Assembly: GCF_001705515.1 (NCBI RefSeq)
Contig: NZ_MDJS01000001.1
Coordinates: 868,001-932,000, forward strand
From: Mucilaginibacter sp. PPCGB 2223
GTDB taxonomy: Bacteria; Bacteroidota; Bacteroidia; Sphingobacteriales; Sphingobacteriaceae
Length of the DNA: 64,000 nt
Reading direction: 5' to 3'
The notes beneath the pieces were generated by a model. The model worked only from the letters and a program-made list of their open reading frames with translations. It did no database searches and was not told the DNA's origin. The first letter of the stretch is position 1. Every line of letters begins with the position of its first letter. Positions 15,152 to 23,118 of the stretch are shown piece after piece. Position numbers and translations under genes: made by a program.

Positions 15152-15916
15152 TTAATTTTTCTGTACAACCTTGAGGTTGATACGTGTACCGATACTCACT
15201 TTATTGGTCGAATCGCCTTTAGCAGGCACCTGCGACTCTACTACCATTTTGGTCGAATCGGTAATTACACCGTAATCTACCGTCCCAAGTACCAATCCCG
15301 AATTGCTGATCACAAATTTGGCAGCATCAAAATCCTGCCCAACCAAATCGGGAACAATCACTTCGCTTGCGCCTTTGCCATCGCCCAATACAAGATCAAT
15401 ACGCGAGCCCTTAGGTATCTTGGTGCCCGGAGTAATAATCTGTCCTGCAAATTTAACCTGCAATACACGGTCGCGGGCAATATCGTGCGCGTACGTTGTA
15501 TCGCCGATTTTTAAACCGAAGTTTTTGATGTTCGCTACTGCAGTGTTGTAAGTATCTTGTGTCAGATCGGGGAGAGATACATTGGGAGCCAGGCTTTTAA
15601 CTACAGTTAAATATATGGTGCGGTTCTCTTTAACATTCGTGCCCGCATCAGGGTCCTGTATAATGATCGTTCCCGGCGCCTTATCGGCTACATAAACCGA
15701 ATCTATCTGGTATTTGAATCCCTGCTGATCCAGTAATGCGGTAGCCTGATCAATATTTGTACCGACTAATGCAGGCACAGGTATACCCGAACCATGGCGT
15801 GTATAGTAGCCCAGGCTTAAGAAAATAATGGTGATGATAACGATTACGCTGCCTATAGCCGCACCCAGGTTGATATAGAACTGTTTGGTTTTAAGATAGT
15901 CTACAAATTTACTCAT
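15152..15916 (-). CDS. Membrane-anchored PASTA-domain protein
   Basis: A 254-residue protein: short cytoplasmic N-terminus, one TM helix at about 13-36 (YINLGAAIGSVIVIITIIFLSLG), then three PASTA repeats at about 40-105, 110-180 and 185-252 (VPALVGTNIDQATALLDQQGF, LPDLTQDTYNTAVANIKNFGL, VPDLVGQDFDAAKFVISNSGL). No kinase or transpeptidase domain is attached, unlike Firmicutes PASTA kinases and PBPs. PASTA repeats bind muropeptides or related ligands. It opens the envelope cluster and is divergent from ddl, so a peptidoglycan-linked role is likely. The stand-alone form is common in Bacteroidota. Confidence 0.93.
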   Translation of the reverse strand: MSKFVDYLKTKQFYINLGAAIGSVIVIITIIFLSLGYYTRHGSGIPVPALVGTNIDQATALLDQQGFKYQIDSVYVADKAPGTIIIQDPDAGTNVKENRTIYLTVVKSLAPNVSLPDLTQDTYNTAVANIKNFGLKIGDTTYAHDIARDRVLQVKFAGQIITPGTKIPKGSRIDLVLGDGKGASEVIVPDLVGQDFDAAKFVISNSGLVLGTVDYGVITDSTKMVVESQVPAKGDSTNKVSIGTRINLKVVQKN

Positions 15917-16082
15917 CGTAAAATATATAAGCTTGCTGTATTTTACTCAAATCAGCACTCAAACATAGTTGAAAAATTTCAAATTAGCATGGCAATTTCC
16001 ATTTACATTTGTGGCAATAGCTAATAAATATGTTTCTTTGATGAAGCATTAAGCTAATTTACTAACACCATCTATTTTAATT

Positions 16083-17078
16083 ATGAGTATCCAGAATGTT
16101 GCCTTGATGGCCGGTGGTTTCAGCGGCGAGTATGAAGTATCGATCAAAAGCGCGAAATATATTGCCGAAAACCTCAAACCCGAAAAATATAAGGTTTATA
16201 CTATTCTGATCACGCGGGGCGACTGGTTTTATGTTGCCGGTAATGGTACGAAAGTATCCGTGGATAAGAACGATTTTAGCCTGATGCTGGATGGCAAAAA
16301 AATCAAATTCGATTTTGCTTTTATTACGGTGCACGGCACTCCGGGCGAAGACGGCAAGCTGCAGGGCTACCTGGATATGCTGGGCGTACCCTATAATACC
16401 TGCGATGCCACAACATCGGCCATTACCATGAACAAGGCTTACACCAAGGCTATTGTACACGGGATTGAGGGGCTGCATACGGCTAAATCGATGCAACTGT
16501 TTAACCACGACGGGCACGATGTGGCTACTGTAGCTAACCGGCTAAAATTCCCGCTGTTTATCAAACCCAACAACGGCGGCAGCAGCGTAGGTATGAGTAA
16601 AGTGCACAATATTGCCGGTTTACCTGAAGCACTGGAAAGAGCTTTTAAAGAAGATAACCAGATACTGGTTGAAGAATTTATTAAAGGACGTGAGTTTAGC
16701 ATCGGCATAGCCCGTTTACATGGCGAACTGGTAGTTTTGCCGGCTACCGAAATATTGAGCACCAAGGAGTTTTTTGATTATGAAGCCAAATATACCAGCG
16801 GCATGTCGAAAGAGATTACCCCTGCCGATTTGACCGAAGAGCAAAACACTGCCATTGCCCGCATTGTGCGCGAAGTTTACCTGCGTTTGAACTGCCATGG
16901 TATGACGCGTTTGGATTTTATCCTGCAGGAGAACACCGGCGATTTTTATTTCATCGAGATCAATACTACACCCGGGCAAACCGAAGCCAGCCTGATACCG
17001 CAGCAGGTGCGGGCGGCCGGTATGGATATCCGCGAGTTTTATGATGCATTGGTGATGGGCGCTATTCGTAACGCGTAA
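16083..17078 (+). CDS. ddl: D-alanine--D-alanine ligase
   Basis: A 331-residue ATP-grasp enzyme that joins two D-Ala to give D-Ala-D-Ala for peptidoglycan precursors. Visible motifs: LMAGGFSGEYEVSIKSA at the N-terminus (substrate loop with Glu and Ser), FPLFIKPNNGGSSVGMSKV (ATP-binding strand and loop), EEFIKGREFSIGI, HGMTRLDFILQ and FYFIEINTTPGQTEASLIPQQ (metal-binding Glu/Asn). The product would be cytoplasmic. It is divergently transcribed from the PASTA/MltG cluster with about 165 bases between them. Length and motifs are complete. Confidence 0.97.
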   Translation: MSIQNVALMAGGFSGEYEVSIKSAKYIAENLKPEKYKVYTILITRGDWFYVAGNGTKVSVDKNDFSLMLDGKKIKFDFAFITVHGTPGEDGKLQGYLDMLGVPYNTCDATTSAITMNKAYTKAIVHGIEGLHTAKSMQLFNHDGHDVATVANRLKFPLFIKPNNGGSSVGMSKVHNIAGLPEALERAFKEDNQILVEEFIKGREFSIGIARLHGELVVLPATEILSTKEFFDYEAKYTSGMSKEITPADLTEEQNTAIARIVREVYLRLNCHGMTRLDFILQENTGDFYFIEINTTPGQTEASLIPQQVRAAGMDIREFYDALVMGAIRNA

Positions 17079-17108
17079 CAAAGCCTTGGGCTAACCATCT
17101 AATCGATA

Positions 17109-17744
17109 ATGTTAAGCTTCAAAAACTTTAAAAAGTCGTACGGCGCGTACCCGGCGTTAAAGATACCCGATCTGACGCTCGAGCCCGGCATTTACTGGGT
17201 AAAAGGCGTAAACGGCTCGGGTAAAAGTACCATGCTCAAATCGGTAGCGGGTATTTTGGCTTTCGATGGTGATATCTTGCTGGACAGCTCGATCAGCTTA
17301 AAAAACGATGCCGTTGCTTACCGCAAACTGGTGAATTTTAGCGAGGCCGAAGCCTTGTTCCCGGAGTTTATTACAGGTACCGAGCTCATCGATCTGTTCG
17401 TGTCTGCCAAAGATGGCGAAAAAGGGCAGGAGCAAGGCCTGATCGACAGTATGAAGATGCGGGGCTTTGTGGGCAGGCCAGTGGGCACTTACTCGAGCGG
17501 GATGCTTAAAAAACTATCACTGCTGCTTGCTTTTTTAGGCCGGCCTAAATTAATTTTGCTGGATGAGCCCCTGATCACCATCGATACCGCTTCGCTGGAG
17601 ATTTTGTACAGCTGGATAGGCGACAGCCATCGCAATTATGGCACAACATTCCTGCTCACATCTCACCAGGCGCTGGATGCTGATATTTTACCCGAAGCGC
17701 GGCAATTGCTGGTTGAAGATCAAACACTCAAATTCATCGGCTGA
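17109..17744 (+). CDS. ABC transporter ATP-binding protein
   Basis: A 211-residue ABC ATPase. Walker A is GVNGSGKST near residue 37, the signature region is TYSSGMLKKLSLLLA near residue 128, and Walker B with catalytic Glu is LILLDEPL near residue 149. The H-loop is SHQ. It is slightly shorter than usual, a size seen in CcmA-like and gliding/ABC-2-type exporters. It overlaps the next gene (17744-18859, TGATG), the likely membrane partner. The substrate cannot be inferred. The gene begins about 30 bases after ddl, so it may share the ddl transcript. Confidence 0.93.
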   Translation: MLSFKNFKKSYGAYPALKIPDLTLEPGIYWVKGVNGSGKSTMLKSVAGILAFDGDILLDSSISLKNDAVAYRKLVNFSEAEALFPEFITGTELIDLFVSAKDGEKGQEQGLIDSMKMRGFVGRPVGTYSSGMLKKLSLLLAFLGRPKLILLDEPLITIDTASLEILYSWIGDSHRNYGTTFLLTSHQALDADILPEARQLLVEDQTLKFIG

Positions 17745-18859
17745 TGAATGCGCCATTAACCCGTGTGCTGCTCAAAATATTCTCCGCCGGTTTTTACCGC
17801 GTGCATGCCGGGATACTGTTTTTCCTGTTTTTGGTATTATTCGGGCTGGTGGAACCCTCGCAGGTTATCGGCTACCACATCTCGCTGATGCTGGCTTTTA
17901 TCACCAGCCCGGCCATGATGGCCGTTGTATTCGGCATCTGGCTGTTGTATACGCTTAAAGGCTGGCATTATGTAACCGGGCAATTGTTTGCTGTACAACA
18001 ATCCTTCCTTTTTTACAGCAGCACATCTTACACAAAATCTAAACAGCTTATCAGCTGGGCCATGGTGCAGGCGACCATTAATTTACCCGTGCTGGCTTAT
18101 GCCGGGGTAAGCTGCGGCGTGGCTGTAAGGCACCATTACTATTTAGCGGCGATAGCAATTGTACTTTATTTAGTTTTTATAATTTGCTTAAGTTCATGGT
18201 TTTATGTGAGAATGGTAAATCGTTTGATAGACGGAAGTAAGCAATCGTTCCTTATCAAAATCATCGCTAAATGGAAAAAGCCTTACTTCAGCCTGTACAT
18301 CTATCATGTGCTTGATAAACTCAAACTAACCTATCTGATCACCAAAGCATTATCGTACCTGATCATCAATGGCGTATTTTTGCTTTTTGCCGATGTGAGC
18401 CACGATATACGTGTGGCAGGTATTGCAGTTTTAGCCATTGCCATGGCGCATGCCATTGTGATATTTGAAGAACGCAAGTTTGAAGAAACTTTCCTTATTT
18501 TTTCGCGAAACCTTCCGTATTCGCGCTTTAAGCTGTTTTACTCTTTTGCGGCCGTTTACCTGCTGTTGTTGCTGCCCGAAGGTGTCTGGCTGTTCACCCG
18601 TTTTTCACCACTGATGGCCGTTGGTTTATTTGCTTTCGGTATCAGCGTTACTTTGCTGTATCACAGCTTTTTATACCTGTTTGGCTTAAACATGGATAAA
18701 TATATGCAATGGGTGCCGGGCATGTTTGTGCTGATCTTCTGGCTCATTATGTTTAAGCTGATCTGGGTGATTGTCCCGCTGATATTGCTGATTGGCTTTT
18801 TGATATTTTACAATAATTACTATCAGGTGCCGATAGTGGTTAAGGGGGAGGAGAAGTAG
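17744..18859 (+). CDS. Polytopic membrane protein, probable ABC permease partner
   Basis: A 371-residue very hydrophobic protein with about nine predicted membrane spans (for example GILFFLFLVLFGLVEPS, AAIAIVLYLVFIICLSSWFYV, VGLFAFGISVTLLYHSFLYLF and the C-terminal VPGMFVLIFWLIMFKLIWVIVPLILLIGFLIF). I recognise no specific family motif. The start overlaps the stop of the ATPase gene, so the two are expected to form one ABC-2-like transporter. The absence of a large periplasmic loop argues against a MacB-type permease. Function and substrate are unknown. Confidence 0.85.
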   Translation: MNAPLTRVLLKIFSAGFYRVHAGILFFLFLVLFGLVEPSQVIGYHISLMLAFITSPAMMAVVFGIWLLYTLKGWHYVTGQLFAVQQSFLFYSSTSYTKSKQLISWAMVQATINLPVLAYAGVSCGVAVRHHYYLAAIAIVLYLVFIICLSSWFYVRMVNRLIDGSKQSFLIKIIAKWKKPYFSLYIYHVLDKLKLTYLITKALSYLIINGVFLLFADVSHDIRVAGIAVLAIAMAHAIVIFEERKFEETFLIFSRNLPYSRFKLFYSFAAVYLLLLLPEGVWLFTRFSPLMAVGLFAFGISVTLLYHSFLYLFGLNMDKYMQWVPGMFVLIFWLIMFKLIWVIVPLILLIGFLIFYNNYYQVPIVVKGEEK

Positions 18860-18868
18860 TTTACGGAT

Positions 18869-18888
18869 GGTCGGTGACAACACCGACC
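18869..18888. repeat. Short palindromic repeat (hairpin)
   Basis: Perfect eight-base arms GGTCGGTG and CACCGACC with a four-base loop, 10 bases past the membrane protein's stop. There is no T tract, so it is not a standard terminator. A matching GGTCGGTG half is also found near 26670. Confidence 0.55.
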
Positions 18889-19043
18889 GTGGGCTGAGGA
18901 GGGGTAATCAGAGGCAAGAGACAAGAAGCGGGAGGCAAGACTAGAAGCACATTAAATGCTAATTTGTATAAGTTGTTAATTTTGTGTATATTGTATGGTT
19001 TAGATGATGAAAACCATAGTACAAATTGAGCAGAAAACAACAC

Positions 19044-19230
19044 ATGGGTATACCCATCAATACCCATGTTATACCCATGTGATTGATGGGTATGAAATTA
19101 GTAAAAAGTGCTTTGGGAGTTAAATTTAGAGGGTTTTTACGAAAAGCTCATTAAAAACACCCATAAATACCCATGTGTTTTGAAGTCAAAATTCAAAATT
19201 TAAAAGTCAAAAACTACTTAAAATACCCAT
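19044..19230. repeat. Cluster of TACCCAT heptamers
   Basis: TACCCAT or its complement ATGGGTA occurs at 19044, 19051, 19061, 19072, 19086, 19168 and 19224, with CACCCAT at 19158. The first four are spaced 7-11 bases apart. The cluster ends 17 bases before the 19247 gene. It could be a cluster of protein-binding sites or a decayed repeat. Confidence 0.5.
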
Positions 19231-19246
19231 AAAATACTACCCTGTA

Positions 19247-19738
19247 ATGCTAACGGATCGATATTTAAAACTTTTTCAAAAAGCGCTGGGCGGCCTTGAT
19301 CTTACTACCTTTAAACAAAAAGGCCTTGAGCTGAAAGCAGGGGTATGGCTCAACTCGGTTGCCCTGAAAATCCAAAAGTCCTCCTGGAGAAACGATGATG
19401 ATATCCCGTTTCAAAGCGCTATCTTTTTCTCGGTCTGGCTAAATGACGAAACGCTCAGCAAAAACAAACTGTACTATAATATCCATGCCTTAAAGCTAAG
19501 GGAGTTAAATGCTTATAAATTAAAAAGCCGCGATTTTGCTGATGAATTTCGTAAGCAGTTTAAACAGTTTGAAGATCAGTGGCCAAATGTGAGCACCGCA
19601 TTCGGGCCGCTTACTTTAATGGAGGGTTGGGTAAGCATTGATGGCAGTAACCTTGAAAACCAAATTCAAAACCTCGCACAGCATCTGTTAAATATCGATT
19701 TTATAATTGACGGCCTGCTCGAACGGGCAAAAAAATAA
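19247..19738 (+). CDS. Protein of unknown function
   Basis: A 163-residue soluble protein that I cannot place in a family. It is rich in Lys, Leu and Asn, has no signal peptide and no membrane span, and looks mixed alpha/beta: an N-terminal helix (DRYLKLFQKALGGLDLTTFKQKG), a strand region (LKAGVWLNSVALKIQKSSW, AIFFSVWLNDETL) and long C-terminal helices (ADEFRKQFKQFEDQW, LENQIQNLAQHLLNIDFIIDGLLERAKK). Start ATG or GTG alternatives nearby are not better. It stands alone between the repeat-rich gap and the peroxiredoxin. Codon use looks like that of its neighbours. Confidence 0.75.
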   Translation: MLTDRYLKLFQKALGGLDLTTFKQKGLELKAGVWLNSVALKIQKSSWRNDDDIPFQSAIFFSVWLNDETLSKNKLYYNIHALKLRELNAYKLKSRDFADEFRKQFKQFEDQWPNVSTAFGPLTLMEGWVSIDGSNLENQIQNLAQHLLNIDFIIDGLLERAKK

Positions 19739-19861
19739 AGTAATTGCGCTTCTGTTTGTTTTATCTCATATTTTTAAAATAAAATTTCAAAATACGTTTA
19801 TAGCACGTAGATTTGTTTTAATCTATTAAATTAGTCGACATTATTTAACAATAACCATATC

Positions 19862-20497
19862 ATGAGTTTAAGATTAGGCGATACCGCACCAAATTTCACA
19901 GCAAAAACCTCACAAGGCGAACTTACTTTTTACGATTATTTAGGAGATAGCTGGGGCGTATTATTTTCGCACCCTGGCGATTACACACCGGTTTGTACCA
20001 CGGAGTTGGGCCGTACGGCTGCTTTAAAAGATGAGTTTACCAAGCGCAATGTTAAAGTTTTGGCGCTGAGCGTTGATTCGGTCGAATCGCACGACGGCTG
20101 GATTAAAGACATTAACGAAACCCAGGGCGTTGAGGTAAACTTCCCGATCATTGCCGATGCCGACCGCAAGATATCCGAAGCGTATGATATGATCCACCCG
20201 AATGCTTCTGTAAATGCCACCGTACGCTCGTTGTTCATCATCGCACCCGATAAAACTGTAAAACTGATCATTACTTACCCGGCATCAACCGGTCGTAATT
20301 TCCAGGAGATACTAAGGGTAATCGATTCGCTGCAGCTAACCGCCAATTACAGCGTGGCTACCCCGGTGGATTGGAAGGATGGGGAAGATGTTGTTGTAGT
20401 GCCGGCGATTAAAACCGAAGACATTCCGGCTAAGTTTCCGAAGGGCTATACAGCGGTAAAACCATACCTCAGAATCACGCCTCAACCAAATAAATAA
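19862..20497 (+). CDS. Peroxiredoxin, 1-Cys Prx6 type
   Basis: A 211-residue Prx6-family peroxidase. The active-site motif SHPGDYTPVCTTELG (peroxidatic Cys near residue 46) is canonical. The long C-terminal extension DIPAKFPKGYTAVKPYLRITPQP is diagnostic of the Prx6 class and forms the dimer interface. No resolving Cys appears in a CP-containing pair position, consistent with a 1-Cys mechanism. It would reduce H2O2 and organic peroxides in the cytoplasm. It lies just upstream of a cold-shock gene that has its own promoter in the gap. Confidence 0.96.
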   Translation: MSLRLGDTAPNFTAKTSQGELTFYDYLGDSWGVLFSHPGDYTPVCTTELGRTAALKDEFTKRNVKVLALSVDSVESHDGWIKDINETQGVEVNFPIIADADRKISEAYDMIHPNASVNATVRSLFIIAPDKTVKLIITYPASTGRNFQEILRVIDSLQLTANYSVATPVDWKDGEDVVVVPAIKTEDIPAKFPKGYTAVKPYLRITPQPNK

Positions 20498-20503
20498 TTT
20501 TTC

Positions 20504-20533
20504 TTGCAATTAATTGTTAATTTTATATCTTTG
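20504..20533 (+). promoter_or_regulatory. Promoter of the cold-shock gene
   Basis: TTG (20504-20506), 19 bases, TATCTTTG (20526-20533): a perfect Bacteroidota promoter. Transcription would start near 20540, giving an unusually long leader of about 97-100 bases before the ATG at 20637. Long leaders are typical of cold-shock mRNAs. Confidence 0.8.
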
Positions 20534-20636
20534 ATTTTACACGCTTAATTGTCTGATTCCCTTTCTGATAAGTTTCATTTTTCAGTTCGGTAAAGTTTAA
20601 GCTTAATTATTTTATAACTATACTATTATTTTTATT

Positions 20637-20834
20637 ATGAAAACTGGAAAAGTAAAATGGTTTAACACTCAAAAAGGTTATGGTTTCATCGTTACCGAAG
20701 AAGGCAAAGATCTGTTTGTGCATTTTAAAGATGTACAAGGCGGCGTAAATGCGATCAAGGATAACGATAACGTAGAATATGAGGTGGAAGAGGGCAGAAA
20801 GGGACTGCAAGCAGTGAATGTAAAGAAGGTATAA
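20637..20834 (+). CDS. Cold-shock domain protein
   Basis: A 65-residue single cold-shock domain. RNP1 is KGYGFIV and RNP2 is LFVHF, with the opening KTGKVKWFNTQKGYGF identical to the CspA family consensus. It binds single-stranded RNA/DNA and acts as an RNA chaperone. It is a single-gene unit: a canonical promoter at 20504-20533, a leader of about 100 bases, and a strong terminator at 20861-20889. The long leader suggests post-transcriptional control. A minus-strand open frame across it is a shadow. Confidence 0.97.
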   Translation: MKTGKVKWFNTQKGYGFIVTEEGKDLFVHFKDVQGGVNAIKDNDNVEYEVEEGRKGLQAVNVKKV

Positions 20835-20860
20835 TTGATACATCAACCATAGAATTTGGA

Positions 20861-20889
20861 CCCCTGAAAATTTTTCAGGGGTTTTTTTA
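20861..20889 (+). terminator. Terminator of the cold-shock gene
   Basis: CCCCTGAAA pairs with TTTCAGGGG across an A/T-rich loop, then a run of seven T. It is an unambiguous intrinsic terminator, 27 bases past the stop. Confidence 0.93.
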
Positions 20890-20938
20890 TGCTTTTATGC
20901 CGAATGTTTATTTTAGGCCACCAATAATCAACCCGTAA

Positions 20939-22207
20939 ATGACCGATACTACTACCAACAAAATTTCGAGGAACGTTGTATTCCTGGTGCTTGTAGCAGC
21001 ACTGGGCTATTTCGTCGATATCTACGATCTGCTGATCTTCTCCATTCTGCGCAAAGACAGCCTGGCTGCCATCGGCGTTCCGGCCGATCAGATACTCGAG
21101 AAAGGCCTGTTTATCCAAAACGTGCAAATGGGCGGGCTGCTGATAGGCGGTATTATCTGGGGAATTATCGGGGATAAGTTCGGTCGTATCAAAGTTTTGT
21201 TCGGCTCTATTTTATTGTACTCGATAGCCAATTTTGCTAATGGCTTTGTTGGCGATGTGAACACCTATGCGCTTATCCGCTTTATAGCCGGTATCGGCCT
21301 GGCTGGCGAGCTTGGCGCGGGCATTACCCTGGTTACCGAAACCATGAGCAAGGAAAATCGCGGATACGGCACTTCATTAGTTGCGATTATTGGTTTGTTT
21401 GGCGCAGTCGCAGCTGCACAGGCCGCGCATTTTGGGTGGCAAAAAGCTTATTTTATTGGCGGTGGCTTAGGTGTGTTACTTTTACTGCTGCGCTTAGGCA
21501 CTTTCGAATCGGGTATGTTTAAACAGGTTGAAAAAAGCGAGGAGATATCAAAAGGCGATGTTGTGATGTTGTTTAATAACGGCAAGCGCTTCTGGAAATA
21601 TCTTTGCTGTATTTTGATCGGCATGCCTTTATGGTTTGTAGTTGGTATCCTGATCACCCTTTCGCCCGAATTTGGTAAAGCCTTAGGTGCGCCGACGCCT
21701 CTAAGCGCGGGCACAGGTATCATGTGGACATATATCGGTATATCTGTCGGTGGTGTATTTGCAGGCTTGCTGTCGCAGATCACCCGTTCGCGTAAGCTTA
21801 CTATGCTGGTATTCCTCTTGATATCCGTGGTGAGCGTGGTGTGCTACTTAAATGCTGCCGGCATCACACAAAAGCAGTTTATCTGGTTATGCCTTTTTAT
21901 GGGCACCTGCGTGGGTTACTGGGCAACATTTGTAACCATAGCCTCAGAGCAGTTTGGCACCAACCTGCGGGCAACGGTTACTACAACAGTGCCTAACTTT
22001 GTTCGTGGAGCTTTGATTCCTATTTCTATCTCTTTCCTGTTCTTTGTGAAGCAATTCAACCCCGGCGGGCCTAACGACCCACGCCAGGGGCCGGCTATGA
22101 TCAACAGCGGTTACATTATGATGGCTATTTTAACACTGATCGCATTGTTTGCCCTGAGCCAGTTGAAAGAGAGTTTTGGAAAAGACCTGGATTATGTTGA
22201 GGAATAG
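20939..22207 (+). CDS. MFS transporter (sugar/organic acid-porter-like)
   Basis: A 422-residue MFS permease with about 12 membrane spans. The cytoplasmic loop 2-3 motif reads GDKFGRIKVLFGSI (MFS signature G-x-x-x-D/G-R-x-G-R variant). It opens NVVFLVLVAALGYFVDIYDLLIFSILRKDS, the pattern of the metabolite:proton symporter/aromatic-acid or sialate-like group, and has a large central loop near residues 195-215. The substrate is unknown. It is separated from the cold-shock gene by a terminator. Its 3' end overlaps a small antisense-oriented gene at 22125-22346 by 83 bases. Confidence 0.92.
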   Translation: MTDTTTNKISRNVVFLVLVAALGYFVDIYDLLIFSILRKDSLAAIGVPADQILEKGLFIQNVQMGGLLIGGIIWGIIGDKFGRIKVLFGSILLYSIANFANGFVGDVNTYALIRFIAGIGLAGELGAGITLVTETMSKENRGYGTSLVAIIGLFGAVAAAQAAHFGWQKAYFIGGGLGVLLLLLRLGTFESGMFKQVEKSEEISKGDVVMLFNNGKRFWKYLCCILIGMPLWFVVGILITLSPEFGKALGAPTPLSAGTGIMWTYIGISVGGVFAGLLSQITRSRKLTMLVFLLISVVSVVCYLNAAGITQKQFIWLCLFMGTCVGYWATFVTIASEQFGTNLRATVTTTVPNFVRGALIPISISFLFFVKQFNPGGPNDPRQGPAMINSGYIMMAILTLIALFALSQLKESFGKDLDYVEE

Positions 22208-22346
22208 CCAGCTTTACATTTACCGACAGGTTTAAAAACGTGGTATAGCCCATTTCTCTGCTGAAATTGAACCAGGCCATACCCATACTGAACGAGCAGG
22301 TGATCACTAACAATACTAAGAGCCCGCTGATAAATACCTTTTTCAT
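22125..22346 (-). CDS. Small membrane protein, last gene of the ABC/GntR operon
   Basis: A 73-residue open frame starting MKKVFISGLLVLLVITCSFSMGMAWFNFSREMGY. An AAGGAG-type ribosome binding site sits about 10 bases before the ATG and the gap from the DUF2807-like gene is 16 bases, which supports it as real. One N-terminal hydrophobic segment is visible. Its 3' 83 bases run antisense to the end of the MFS gene, and the last ~27 residues have an odd composition, so it may be truncated or extended by fusion to unrelated DNA. No family is recognised. Confidence is moderate. Confidence 0.5.
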   Translation of the reverse strand: MKKVFISGLLVLLVITCSFSMGMAWFNFSREMGYTTFLNLSVNVKLAIPQHNPGLFQNSLSTGSGQTMRSVLK

Positions 22347-22362
22347 AACCCTGGTTCTCCTT

Positions 22363-23118
22363 TTACTTTTTAGTGATAAGGTGATTTAGTACCGAGCCCG
22401 ATAAGCTGATGTGTGCACTATCTGCCGCAGCAAAATTTAATTGCTGAACGCCCGCACCGCTCATTTTTAATGTGCTTGATCCGTTTATCGCCAGATCAGC
22501 CTTTTTAATCTGGTTGCAACTCTCAATGACCAGGTACGAACCTTTTTCGGTGCCTGCGTTAAGGAATCCCAGGTCACAGGATCTAATAATAACCATGCCG
22601 TCAATTTCCTTTACCGACAGGCTATCCTGTTTAAATTTTGATAACACAATTGAATTGGGATCCCATCCATTATACGATGCCGTAAAATTCATCGTAGCCG
22701 GCTTTGCACCTTTAATGGTATAATAAGTATCGGTTTTTAATACGTTCAGCTTGGGGCATGTAATAATCAGTTCATTATAGCCCATGCGGACTGTTCCATC
22801 CGGATTTGTCACAGATGGCTGTGCATCAAGATCGATATTCACCATTAAACGGCTGCCAACTTTAGTGATCTTTACCGAGTCCTGCGAGTATTTCGTTTTT
22901 CTTACCGAAAAGGGCCCCTGTTGAATAGTCACATGCATCATCCCTGCCGAATTGATCTCCACTTCGTCAAAGCCATCAAGCTTGTAGCTTACATAATCTT
23001 TTAAAGGATCGCGGTAGGTGCCTTTTTGATATTCGGCCTTTAACGCGGTATTGTATATACCCAGTGATATTACTAAAATAAGAAAGGCGCTTAAAATAAA
23101 TATATTGCTTGTTTTCAT
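22363..23118 (-). CDS. Membrane-anchored DUF2807-like (GIN-domain) protein
   Basis: A 251-residue protein with an N-terminal hydrophobic anchor (IFILSAFLILVISLGIYNTAL) and a mature beta-rich repeat region: GFDEVEINSAGMMHVTIQQG, SLSVKEIDGMVIIRS, SYLVIESCNQIKKADLAINGSSTLKMSGAG, HISLSGSVLNHL. This is the right-handed beta-helix style of the putative auto-transporter adhesin head GIN domain. The ATG overlaps the stop of the GntR gene (ATGA at 23115-23118). The surface role is unknown. It is the fourth gene of the minus-strand operon 25165 to 22125. Confidence 0.85.
   Translation of the reverse strand: MKTSNIFILSAFLILVISLGIYNTALKAEYQKGTYRDPLKDYVSYKLDGFDEVEINSAGMMHVTIQQGPFSVRKTKYSQDSVKITKVGSRLMVNIDLDAQPSVTNPDGTVRMGYNELIITCPKLNVLKTDTYYTIKGAKPATMNFTASYNGWDPNSIVLSKFKQDSLSVKEIDGMVIIRSCDLGFLNAGTEKGSYLVIESCNQIKKADLAINGSSTLKMSGAGVQQLNFAAADSAHISLSGSVLNHLITKK

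Larger units (their letters stand above)
18860..19246. other. Gene-free stretch rich in short repeats
   Basis: This 387-base gap has no convincing gene. It contains, in order, a hairpin with perfect arms GGTCGGTG and CACCGACC (18869-18888), a degenerate CAAGAGACAAGAAG-type purine repeat (about 18905-18950), a cluster of seven (T)ACCCAT heptamers on both strands (19044-19230), and an AAGTCAAAATTCAAAA stretch (about 19181-19215). Several look like members of dispersed repeat families. Confidence 0.6.
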
